18,483 nt of DNA from the NCBI GenBank assembly GCA_964477685.1, contig CAYZHK010000027.1, positions 1-18,483 of the forward strand, written 5' to 3'. Under the pieces are notes generated by a model. The model was not told the origin of the DNA, did no database searches, and worked only from the letters and a program-made list of their open reading frames with translations. This DNA comes from JACTUC01 sp964477685. GTDB lineage: Archaea > Thermoproteota > Methanomethylicia > Methanomethylicales > Methanomethylicaceae. This document shows, piece by piece, positions 1-6,537 of the stretch; position 1 is the first letter of the stretch, and each line of letters begins with the position of its first letter. A program made the translations under genes and the position numbers.

Positions 1-5
1 GGTGG

Positions 6-109
6 TGGGTCCGCTGGGATTCGAACCCAGGACTTCAGGCTCCGCAGGCATACGCTCCCGGCCCATGGGGCAGGGAACTGCGTCCTAATCCAGGCTAGAC
101 GACGGACCC
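6..109 (-). tRNA. tRNA-Arg(GCG) with a 28-nt intron at position 29/30
   Basis: Read on the minus strand, a 7-bp acceptor stem (GGGTCCG/CGGACCC), a D arm, a T arm with the loop TTCGAAT, and discriminator A6 are plain. A CCA follows in the DNA at 5-3. Without splicing, the anticodon stem does not form. Removing bases 77 to 50 joins CAG to GC and gives a perfect 5-bp anticodon stem (CAGGC/GCCTG) with loop CTGCGGA, hence anticodon GCG (Arg, CGC/CGU codons). The mature tRNA is 76 nt with a 5-nt variable loop. The gene is transcribed leftward, away from the neighbouring protein gene. Confidence 0.93.
50..77 (-). other. Non-canonical tRNA intron with bulge-helix-bulge motif
   Basis: The precursor folds into a textbook archaeal splice site. 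A central 4-bp helix pairs ACGC (83-80) with GCGT (55-52). It lies between two 3-nt bulges, AG^T (79-77) and AT^G (51-49), each cut between its second and third base. The inner helix TCCC (76-73) pairs with GGGA (59-56), and the outer helix AGG (86-84) pairs with CCT (48-46). The intron sits between tRNA positions 29 and 30, inside the anticodon stem, rather than at the usual 37/38. The boundaries are unique: shifting them by one base destroys the stem. Confidence 0.88.
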
Positions 110-130
110 TCAGCGATTGATATCCCAAAG

Positions 131-147
131 CTAAATTTAAAGCTTAA
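131..147. promoter_or_regulatory. AT-rich candidate promoter between tRNA-Arg and the 71-aa gene
   Basis: TAAATTTAAA at 132-141 is nearly symmetric. On the minus strand it lies 23-32 bp upstream of the tRNA 5' end, the right distance for a TATA box with initiation at or near the mature 5' end. On the plus strand it lies about 40 bp before the ATG at 179, which would give a leader of about 10-15 nt. It could serve both directions. This is inferred from position and base content only. Confidence 0.45.
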
Positions 148-178
148 TGGCACAGAGAGTAGCCAAGGGGAAACATCC

Positions 179-394
179 ATGGGCAAAGTGAAGAAGGGCG
201 AAGCCTGTTCTGTCAAGGGCTGCGGAAATCCAGCCGTCCGGTCGCTCTCCCCATCCCTCGTCTCAGTGGCAAAAAAGACGGGGCTTGATGTGGAGGAATC
301 CGGGAGGCTCTACCTCTGCGAGAACCACTACAAGCAATTTAAGAAAAAGTGGGCTGGGGAAGAGAGGCTGGAGCGCTGGCGCTATTCCGGTTAG
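179..394 (+). CDS. Small conserved archaeal zinc-finger-like protein, 71 aa
   Basis: This is a basic protein with C10-x4-C15 near the N-terminus and C47-x2-H50 after a central helix, a spacing that could bind one zinc. The C-terminus is rich in Lys, Arg and Trp. I recall similar short Cys/His archaeal proteins but cannot assign a function. A purine-rich stretch (AGGGGAAA) lies about 10 nt before the ATG and a TATA-like element about 40 nt before it. The polymerase gene follows on the same strand with no obvious promoter between, so the two may be co-transcribed. A nucleic-acid-binding role is a guess from charge and zinc ligands only. Confidence 0.8.
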   Translation: MGKVKKGEACSVKGCGNPAVRSLSPSLVSVAKKTGLDVEESGRLYLCENHYKQFKKKWAGEERLERWRYSG

Positions 395-459
395 GTATTC
401 AGCCATTGCCAGTCCGCCGTCACTTCACAGTAGCTGGTGGCTCGCCAATTGGTAGGTCT

Positions 460-463
460 GGAG
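460..463 (+). promoter_or_regulatory. Ribosome binding site favouring ATG 470 for polB
   Basis: GGAG lies 6 nt before ATG 470, good archaeal spacing. The frame is also open to a GTG at 437, but that codon has no comparable purine motif upstream. The ATG is therefore preferred. The choice changes only 11 residues outside any conserved domain. Confidence 0.5.
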
Positions 464-469
464 AAATTC

Positions 470-3181
470 ATGGGGGAGAAGGGGACCCAGGCAGCGGACG
501 CTGGGGCTAAGAGGCAGCCTTCCGCGGCAGCGGACAATGAGGAGCAGGAACCTGCCGAAGAGACTGAGGAAGAGGCGCTGGGCGAGGAAGATGAGGAACC
601 CGTCCCTGAAGGCTCATTCGAGCGGGAGCGCCCAGAGCGCGAGGAGGTTGCGGAGAGGACCATCTTCGAGGCCGCAACCCCGTCAGAGAGCGGCACCTGC
701 ACACTCCTTTCGGTTAGCTACAACGGCTCCAAGGCAAAGGCCCTCCTGAAACTGTACGAACACGATACGGGGAAGACCCTCTTCTGGTACGACAACACAG
801 GCCACCAGCCCTACTGCCTGACAGACCTGTCCCTGAAGACCGTGCTTGCCGACCGGCAGATCTTGAGCCATCCCGGCTTCGACCGGAGGGGCTGCAGGGA
901 GGTCAAAAAGCACGACCTGCTCCACGACAGGGAGATCCGCATGACCAAGGTTGCCGCTAAGGACCCACTCTCCATAGGGGGGCAGGGGCTTAGCCTCAGG
1001 GACATCCTCGAGAATTCCTGGGAGGACAACATCCGATACCACGACTGCTACATCTACGACCAGCAGCTCATTCCCGGATCCACCTATCGTATCCATGGGG
1101 GAAATGTGGAGAGGGTCCAGATTGAGGCATCAATGGACGAGGTAAGGGGCGTCTTTAAAAAGTCCACTCCAGAATTCCTCAAGGTGCTGGAGTCCTGGCT
1201 TCCCCTTTTTGTCAGCCCAGTCCCCGACTACCGGCGCATGGCCATGGACATTGAAGTGGCAACGGAGGCACTGGACCGAATACCTGACCCCAGGGAGGCC
1301 AGGAACCAGGTGATCTGCGCGTCCCTGGCAGGTTCGGACGGGATGAAGAAGGTTGTGGTACTGAAGAGGCCCGGCGTGGAGGAGGGGGCAAAGACCAAAG
1401 AGCTCCCGGGGGATGTACAGGTCCAGTACTTCGACGACGAGCTGGCTCTCCTTAAGGAAATATTCAAGCATATGGTGGACTACCCCATCGTCCTCACATT
1501 CAACGGCGACAATTTCGACCTCCATTACCTGTGGAGGCGGGCCCAGGTGCTTGGCCTACGGAAGGAGGAGATACCCATACTTATGGGGAGGGAGATCGCC
1601 CTCCTCCCAATTGGCATCCATTTAGACCTCTACAAGTTCTTCCACAACCACGCCATCCAGATCTATGCCTTCGGGAACGCCTACAGGGAGGTGTCCCTGG
1701 ATATCATAGCCTCTGCCCTGATAAACATGCGGAAGATCCCTATCGAGAGGACTGTGTCGGAGCTCAGCTACAACGAGCTTATGGCCTACTGCTTCAGGGA
1801 CTCTGAGATCACACTGGCGCTGACCACCTTCAGTGGCAATCTGGTGATGAGCCTGGTCACCATGATAATGAGGGTATCCCGCCTCTCCATGGAGGACGTC
1901 ACGCGGCAGGGCGTATCCCGCTGGATCAGGAGCCTCTTCTTCTCGGAACACCGGGCAAAGGACTGCCTAATCCCGCGCCAGGTGGATATAGAATCGATGA
2001 AGGGCGAAGCTTCCACTACTGCCATCATCAAGGGGAAGAAGTACCAGGGCGCATTGGTGATCAAGCCCGAGTCAAAGGTCTACTTTGACGTGGTGGTGAT
2101 GGATTTTGCCAGCCTTTACCCCAGCATCATATCGCGGTGGAACCTCAGCTACGAGACTGTAAGATGCCCACATCCTGAGTGCAGGAGCAACCTGGTCCCT
2201 GACACAACCCACTGGGTCTGCACGAAGCGGGTTGGTATGATGGGCCTCATTATCGGCCTGCTCAGGGACGTAAGAGTCAAATGGTTCAAGCAGAAGTCGA
2301 AGGACCCGTCGGTTTCCAAGGGTGAGCGCAACTGGTACAAGGTGGTTCAGCAGGCACTGAAGGTGTTCCTTAACGCAAGCTATGGCGTCTTCGGGGCGAC
2401 CATATTCCCTCTCTACTGCCTTCCTCTTGCCGATAGCACAACTGCCGTAGGGCGCCATATTATCATGGAAACAATCACAAAGGCAAGCCAGATTGACATG
2501 AAAGTCGTCTATTCGGACACCGATTCTTTATTCCTGTACAAACCGACAAAGGAGCATATCGAGTCTCTCTCGAGTTGGGCAGAGACTACATTCGGCATCG
2601 ACTTGGAAGTGGACAAACGCTACGTTTTCGTAACATTTTCAGGCCGCAAGAAAAACTACCTAGGTGTTTTGGACAGCGGTGTAGTGGACATCAAGGGGCT
2701 GATGGGGAAGAAGCGGAACACTCCCCTGTTCATAAAGTCCGCCTTCGGGGAGATGACCCAAGTGCTGAAGGAGGTCAAAAATGAGAAGGACTTCGCCAAG
2801 GCCAAGAGCAGGATAAAGGACATCGTCCAGGAGTGCTACACCGGCTTGAAGGGCAGGAAGTTCTCGCTGGACGAGCTAACCTTCAGGGTCATGCTCTCCC
2901 GGCCGATAAGCGGCTACAGGAAAACTACCCCCCAGCACGTGAAGGCTGCAAAACAGCTCGCCGAGAAGGGGAAGGATGTCAAGCCGGGCGACATTATCTC
3001 CTACGTCAAGGTGCAGGGGAACCTGGGGGTCAAGCCGGTTCAGCTCGCCCGCATCGACGAAGTGGACGTGGACAAGTACGTGGGGCACATCGAGTCCACC
3101 TTTGGCCAGGTGCTGGAGGCCCTTGGCATAGAGTTTGACGAAATCATTGGGATAAAGAAGCTGGACTTCTTCTCGCGCTAG
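470..3181 (+). CDS. polB: DNA polymerase B family, PolB1-like replicative polymerase
   Basis: A 903-aa replicative polymerase with 3'-5' exonuclease and polymerase domains (numbered from ATG 470). Exonuclease motifs: DIE (D260, E262), NGDNFD (ending D350) and YCFRD (D444). Polymerase motifs: A, DFASLYPSII (D545); B, KVFLNASYG; C, YSDTDS (D683, D685); then KKNYLGV. All catalytic acids are present. Motif C has Ser where YGDTDS is usual. A Cys-containing insert after motif A and the wording around it match crenarchaeal Dpo1/PolB1. The first 65 or so residues are a low-complexity, Glu-rich extension with no recognisable fold, perhaps a partner-binding tail. It lies downstream of the 71-aa zinc protein, and its stop overlaps the stop of a small convergent gene in the sequence CTAG. 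Confidence 0.96.
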   Translation: MGEKGTQAADAGAKRQPSAAADNEEQEPAEETEEEALGEEDEEPVPEGSFERERPEREEVAERTIFEAATPSESGTCTLLSVSYNGSKAKALLKLYEHDTGKTLFWYDNTGHQPYCLTDLSLKTVLADRQILSHPGFDRRGCREVKKHDLLHDREIRMTKVAAKDPLSIGGQGLSLRDILENSWEDNIRYHDCYIYDQQLIPGSTYRIHGGNVERVQIEASMDEVRGVFKKSTPEFLKVLESWLPLFVSPVPDYRRMAMDIEVATEALDRIPDPREARNQVICASLAGSDGMKKVVVLKRPGVEEGAKTKELPGDVQVQYFDDELALLKEIFKHMVDYPIVLTFNGDNFDLHYLWRRAQVLGLRKEEIPILMGREIALLPIGIHLDLYKFFHNHAIQIYAFGNAYREVSLDIIASALINMRKIPIERTVSELSYNELMAYCFRDSEITLALTTFSGNLVMSLVTMIMRVSRLSMEDVTRQGVSRWIRSLFFSEHRAKDCLIPRQVDIESMKGEASTTAIIKGKKYQGALVIKPESKVYFDVVVMDFASLYPSIISRWNLSYETVRCPHPECRSNLVPDTTHWVCTKRVGMMGLIIGLLRDVRVKWFKQKSKDPSVSKGERNWYKVVQQALKVFLNASYGVFGATIFPLYCLPLADSTTAVGRHIIMETITKASQIDMKVVYSDTDSLFLYKPTKEHIESLSSWAETTFGIDLEVDKRYVFVTFSGRKKNYLGVLDSGVVDIKGLMGKKRNTPLFIKSAFGEMTQVLKEVKNEKDFAKAKSRIKDIVQECYTGLKGRKFSLDELTFRVMLSRPISGYRKTTPQHVKAAKQLAEKGKDVKPGDIISYVKVQGNLGVKPVQLARIDEVDVDKYVGHIESTFGQVLEALGIEFDEIIGIKKLDFFSR

Positions 3182-3339
3182 CTGGCGATCCCAGCCCTCT
3201 TGTGCCTCAGGAGGGCAAAGAATTTGATCGTCTGGAGGGTCTCCTTGTTCTCAGCCCTGAACTCATGCTTCATCCTAAGCATCTCTTCCCTCGTGGCGGT
3301 GTATTTCCTGCAACCCTCCATAGCAGACCACAACACCAC
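3178..3339 (-). CDS. Probable small basic protein, 53 aa, convergent with polB
   Basis: This short minus-strand frame starts at GTG 3339 and ends in the stop shared with polB. It has AGGAGG (3354-3349), a strong ribosome binding site, 9 nt before the GTG. Its codons match the genome's habits (AGG, AAG, GAG, CTC, ATC). The product is helical and highly charged, with a basic C-terminus (FFALLRHKRAGIAS). The frame stays open to another GTG at 3402, but the ribosome site favours 3339. An A-rich stretch (CTAAAAAAA, 3393-3385 on the minus strand) could be its TATA box. I do not recognise the family; the function is unknown. Confidence 0.5.
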   Translation of the reverse strand: MVLWSAMEGCRKYTATREEMLRMKHEFRAENKETLQTIKFFALLRHKRAGIAS

Positions 3340-3425
3340 TCCCGCCCGCCTCCTAAAAAACTTATCCGGGCTCCGTGCGCCATGTTTTTTTAGCATTCCC
3401 ACGGCCCTGAGGTCAGGGCATATCC

Positions 3426-3435
3426 ATTTATATAG
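3426..3435 (+). promoter_or_regulatory. TATA box of thrS
   Basis: ATTTATATAG is a strong archaeal TATA-like element. Initiation about 25 bp downstream (near 3455-3460) would leave a leader of roughly 15-20 nt before ATG 3474. It also makes the GTG at 3465 less likely as the start. Confidence 0.6.
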
Positions 3436-3473
3436 AAACCAGGCGATTCTTTACCCATTCAGCGGTGACGCAG

Positions 3474-5336
3474 ATGCGCTTGCTAATGATCCATTCGGAC
3501 TATATCGAATTTGCTGCCCTCGAGCCTGCGGTGAAGGACCCCGAAAAGATCGAGGGTGTAGGGAAGCCAAAGCGGGTTGAGGAATGCCTCGCCACTTTCT
3601 GCTCGGTGGAAAAATGCGACGAGGAGTCCCCCCAGAAGATCGCAGAGAAGGCCGTAAAGGTCATCTTGGAGCAGGCTAACATGGTTAAGGCAGCGAGGAT
3701 AGCCCTTTACCCCTACTCCCACCTCTCCTCAGATCTCTCCTCTCCCATGGTTGCCATTAAGGTCCTCAATCTCATGGAGGCAGGGCTCCGCGCAGAGACC
3801 GAGGTCGTGAGGGCGCCCTTTGGCTGGTACAAGACCTTCGAACTGAAGTGCAAAGGGCATCCCCTCGGGGAGCTGGCCAGGAGCGTCACCCTGGAGGCCG
3901 AAGAGGCAGAGGCAAAGGAGGAGACCAAGGAGCCCCAGAAGCCCAGCACATTCCTCGTCCTGACCCCCGACGGCACCGAACACCCGATCGACCTGTCCTC
4001 GCCCAAGACCTACTCGCCGTTGAAGATCGAAGCCCCGCTGCTCCAGCTCATTAAGAACGAGGCTGGGGCCAAGGGGGAGCGGGAGGCGCCTGCCCACATC
4101 AGGCTGATGAAGAAGCTGGAGCTGGTGGACTACGAGCCCGCCTCGGACATCGGCCATTTCAGGTTCTATCCGAAGGGGATGGTGATGAAGGACTCTCTGG
4201 AGGAGTTAGCCTACGACATCGCGGTGAAGGACCTGAAGGCAAGCAAGATCGAGACGCCATACCTCTACAGGACCGACGAGCCTGACATAGCCGAGCAGGC
4301 CTCAAAGTTCAGGGAGAAGGACTACCGCCTCACAGTGGAGAAGAAAGAGTTCACCCTCCGCTTTGCGGGCGACTTCGGCCTTTTTAGGATGATGAAGGGG
4401 GCAACCATGAGCTACAGGCAGCTGCCGGTGAGGGTGTACGAGCTCTCACCTTCCTTCCGCCTGGAGCAGAGCGGGGAATGCGTTGGCCTGAAGAGGCTCA
4501 GAAACTTTACCATGCCGGACCTCCACTGCTTCTGCAGGAACTTGGACCAGGGAACCCAGGAGTACACAAACCTGTTCGAGAAGTACACCAAGCTGACCAA
4601 CTCCATGGAGATCGAGTATGCAGTGGCCTTCAGGGTCGTCAAGGACTTTTACGACCAGCATAAGGACTGGTTTGTCTCGCTCCTGAGGATCTGCAACAAG
4701 CCTGCCCTGATTGAACTCCTCCCGGAGATGAAGCACTACTGGGTCCTGAAGCATGAGTACCAGGCCATCGATGCGGCGGGCGGCAACACGCAGCTCGTCA
4801 CAGTCCAGCTGGATGTCGAGGACGCGGCCCGCTACGGCATATTCTACACAGACGAGGACGGGCAGAAGAAGGGGTGCATCATACTCCATAGCTCCCTCGG
4901 CTCCATAGAGCGGTGGATGGGCTCGGTTTTGGAGCAGGCGGGCAAAGACCAGCAGAGAGGCAAGGTGCCGAAGCTGCCAGTCTGGCTCTGCCCCATCCAG
5001 GCGAGGGTGGTCCCGGTCAACAGCTCCTTCGTAGACTTCGCGCTCTCCGTCGCCAAGCGGCTTACCGAAGGAGGGGTGAGGGTGGATGTGGACGACAGGG
5101 AAGAGAGCGTCTCGAAGAAGGTCCGCGATGCTGAGGTTGAGTGGATCCCCTTCATCGTGGTTGTCGGTGGGAAGGAGGTTTCTTCGGAGAGACTTACCGT
5201 GAGGGTCAGGGGCGGCGCCCAAGTCGAAGTGGCAAAGGATGGCTTGGCTGCCCTCATCGAGGAGCAGATCTCCGGAAAGCCCAGGGTCCCGTCCTACACA
5301 CCAATGCTCATCTCCATGAGGCCGAGGTTCAGCTAG
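3474..5336 (+). CDS. thrS: Threonyl-tRNA synthetase, archaeal type
   Basis: A 620-aa class II synthetase that charges tRNA-Thr. The first 145 or so residues, beginning MRLLMIHSDYIEF, match the archaea-specific editing domain that removes mischarged Ser. An acidic linker (about 145-160) follows. The catalytic core has the archaeal signature LRFAGDFGLFRMMKGATMSY, the motif-2 region SFRLEQSGE, GNTQLVTVQLDVEDA, and a motif-3 end HSSLGSIER. The C-terminal anticodon-binding domain begins near LPVWLCPIQ. It is full length, unlike the split editing and catalytic ThrRS pairs of some Crenarchaeota. I chose ATG 3474 because the family begins MRLLxIHSDY; a GTG three codons earlier is possible. Confidence 0.97.
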   Translation: MRLLMIHSDYIEFAALEPAVKDPEKIEGVGKPKRVEECLATFCSVEKCDEESPQKIAEKAVKVILEQANMVKAARIALYPYSHLSSDLSSPMVAIKVLNLMEAGLRAETEVVRAPFGWYKTFELKCKGHPLGELARSVTLEAEEAEAKEETKEPQKPSTFLVLTPDGTEHPIDLSSPKTYSPLKIEAPLLQLIKNEAGAKGEREAPAHIRLMKKLELVDYEPASDIGHFRFYPKGMVMKDSLEELAYDIAVKDLKASKIETPYLYRTDEPDIAEQASKFREKDYRLTVEKKEFTLRFAGDFGLFRMMKGATMSYRQLPVRVYELSPSFRLEQSGECVGLKRLRNFTMPDLHCFCRNLDQGTQEYTNLFEKYTKLTNSMEIEYAVAFRVVKDFYDQHKDWFVSLLRICNKPALIELLPEMKHYWVLKHEYQAIDAAGGNTQLVTVQLDVEDAARYGIFYTDEDGQKKGCIILHSSLGSIERWMGSVLEQAGKDQQRGKVPKLPVWLCPIQARVVPVNSSFVDFALSVAKRLTEGGVRVDVDDREESVSKKVRDAEVEWIPFIVVVGGKEVSSERLTVRVRGGAQVEVAKDGLAALIEEQISGKPRVPSYTPMLISMRPRFS

Positions 5337-5350
5337 GCTGGACCGATGGG

Positions 5351-5358
5351 TATTTAAT
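5351..5358 (+). promoter_or_regulatory. TATA-like element before the thioredoxin-like gene
   Basis: TATTTAAT sits 35-42 nt before ATG 5393, in the 56-nt gap after thrS. It suggests that the two small genes downstream have their own promoter as well as possible read-through from thrS. Confidence 0.45.
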
Positions 5359-5392
5359 TGAGGGTGTTTTTCATGACTCAAAGGCGGCCCAT

Positions 5393-5701
5393 ATGAAAGT
5401 CGAGCAGATAATAATCGTCACAGCAGATTGGGAGAAGGGAAGCCAGTACGCCATGAAAATTGCCGAGGCGGTCTCGTTGGCTACTAAGGTCCCCTTCGAG
5501 ATCAGGAAGGAGGATTATGACCTACTCATCAGCCACGGCGAGAAGGACGAGTTCGGAGGCGTTGACATCCCGCAGACCTTCCTGAAGCTTGAGGGAGGGA
5601 TCATGAAGCACGTGATGACCCGGGTCCCTTCCAACGAGAAAGGGATGCCTGACATGGAAAAGGGAATTAGGATCCTTAGCGAGGCTATAGCTAAGGCATG
5701 A
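5393..5701 (+). CDS. Conserved archaeal protein, possible thioredoxin-like fold without CxxC
   Basis: A 102-aa protein. The order of predicted elements resembles thioredoxin: an N-terminal strand (QIIIVTADW), a helix (AMKIAEAVSLA), a second strand (PFEIR), and VDIPQTFLKLEGG with P60 where thioredoxins have the cis-proline before a strand. The active-site CxxC is absent: the equivalent segment reads ADWEKGSQY and the protein has no Cys. A redox role is therefore unlikely even if the fold is right. The start is ATG 5393, supported by the TATA-like element 35-42 nt upstream. The next gene begins 10 nt after the stop, so the two probably form one transcript. Fold assignment is by eye. Confidence 0.75.
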   Translation: MKVEQIIIVTADWEKGSQYAMKIAEAVSLATKVPFEIRKEDYDLLISHGEKDEFGGVDIPQTFLKLEGGIMKHVMTRVPSNEKGMPDMEKGIRILSEAIAKA

Positions 5702-5711
5702 GGCCACAACC

Positions 5712-6164
5712 ATGAGCCAGATAATGATAGTCCGTGCCAAGGAGGGGCAGCTCGTATCCAAAAATAGGGTGGAGGGCGAATTCAAGGAGATAGTCAAGAA
5801 GACGGTTCTGGACGCACTCTCACTCTGGCTGATGGACAGCGCTGATTTCACCGTCATCAGGGATTCGCAGTACCCGATCGAGGCCAAGGCCCCTATAACC
5901 AAGGAGCAGCATGACCTCTACTCCAAACACGAACTGCAGCGGGCCTCAAACGGCAGCGTGGTTTTCCATGTCCCCGTCTATATCATCTCCTTCGACAATG
6001 TCTATATGGAAGACAACTACATGGACCGGGAAGTGCTCGTCGTAGCCCCCTATATCGACCCGATCTCCGAGGGGCACATAGTGGAGCTGGCGCTGGAGTC
6101 CACAAAGCCCCCGTCCGAAGAGGAGGCCGAAGCGGAAGACGAGGAAAAAGAGAATATCGAATAA
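5712..6164 (+). CDS. DUF2286-like conserved archaeal protein with acidic tail
   Basis: A 150-aa protein. The core (about 1-130) mixes strands and helices, with FKEIVKKTVLDALSLW, a strand near VVFHVPVYIISFDN, and REVLVVAPYID. The overall pattern recalls the crenarchaeal uncharacterised family DUF2286, an identification from memory that a profile search should confirm. The last 20 or so residues are almost all Glu, Asp and Ala, a disordered acidic tail. GAGG lies about 8 nt before the ATG. It shares an apparent transcript with the thioredoxin-like gene and follows thrS. There is no evidence for a specific function. Confidence 0.75.
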   Translation: MSQIMIVRAKEGQLVSKNRVEGEFKEIVKKTVLDALSLWLMDSADFTVIRDSQYPIEAKAPITKEQHDLYSKHELQRASNGSVVFHVPVYIISFDNVYMEDNYMDREVLVVAPYIDPISEGHIVELALESTKPPSEEEAEAEDEEKENIE

Positions 6165-6383
6165 TAAGAAGGGCGCAAGCCTCTCTGCCACTCCGATTGG
6201 TCTACCTCTGAAAATCAGGGCTCACAACTGTAGCGGCTTCTTCACTTGTTCCACGCTTTGTCCCTCGATCATTGCCCAGATTTCTCTGAGCTTTTTGGAT
6301 TAATTAATCCTGTTCTGGAGGAGGGGAGCTCAACTAGCCCGGCTCGTCATCTTGTATCCGAACCCGAATTCCAATTCATTGCC

Positions 6384-6403
6384 CCGGCTGAAAGTTCAGC
6401 CGG
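6384..6403. repeat. 9-bp inverted repeat / hairpin
   Basis: CCGGCTGAA, then AG, then TTCAGCCGG: a perfect inverted repeat that as RNA would form an 8-bp stem with a 4-nt loop. The flanking CCC (6382-6384 area) and GGG (after 6405) could extend it past a small bulge. It may be a structured leader, a regulatory hairpin, or the end of a decayed element. Confidence 0.6.
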
Positions 6404-6430
6404 CAGGGGGAGATAAATCTGCCGATGGTC

Positions 6431-6461
6431 TAACTGTACTACAGTTAAGTGTAAAACACTT
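6431..6461. promoter_or_regulatory. Two adjacent palindromes, candidate operator
   Basis: TAACTGTA-C-TACAGTTA (6431-6447) is a perfect 17-bp palindrome. It is joined directly to AAGTGT-AAA-ACACTT (6447-6461). Both lie 10-40 bp upstream of a TATA-like element (CTTAAATA, 6473-6480) that precedes the zinc-ribbon gene. Size, symmetry and placement fit a binding site for a dimeric winged-helix regulator, but no regulator can be named. Confidence 0.45.
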
Positions 6462-6537
6462 CCTTGCATAATCTTAAATAACTGGAGTACTAACATGACA
6501 CCACCTTCATGGGAAATTGGGCGTGGTGTAACACAGA

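Larger units (their letters stand above)
6165..6537. other. Gene-poor 373-bp region rich in inverted repeats
   Basis: I see no full gene here. It holds a perfect 14-bp palindrome GGATTAATTAATCC (6297-6310), a 9-bp inverted repeat with a 2-nt centre (6384-6403), a GGCAG/CTGCC pair (6402-6406 with 6419-6423), a 17-bp palindrome (6431-6447), a 15-bp one (6447-6461), and a TATA-like element (6471-6480). On the plus strand, a 55-codon open stretch (6304-6471) follows the first palindrome. On the minus strand, a short coding-like stretch (6299-6222) ends in TGA. Either could be a relic of a lost gene or mobile element, but neither is identifiable. Confidence 0.6.

Noticed and set aside
6..109. Class II (Leu/Ser) tRNA without an intron
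   Set aside because: At 104 nt it is too long, the T-arm side has a 5-nt variable loop, and the anticodon stem pairs only after splicing.
391..702. Ser-rich minus-strand frame opposite the polB N-terminus
   Set aside because: It is the antisense of Glu-rich codons (GAG/GAA gives CTC/TTC-type Ser/Leu runs) and has no ribosome site or family.
4446..5381. 311-codon minus-strand open frame
   Set aside because: Antisense to intact thrS; its composition follows from G/C-rich third positions and it has no recognisable motifs.
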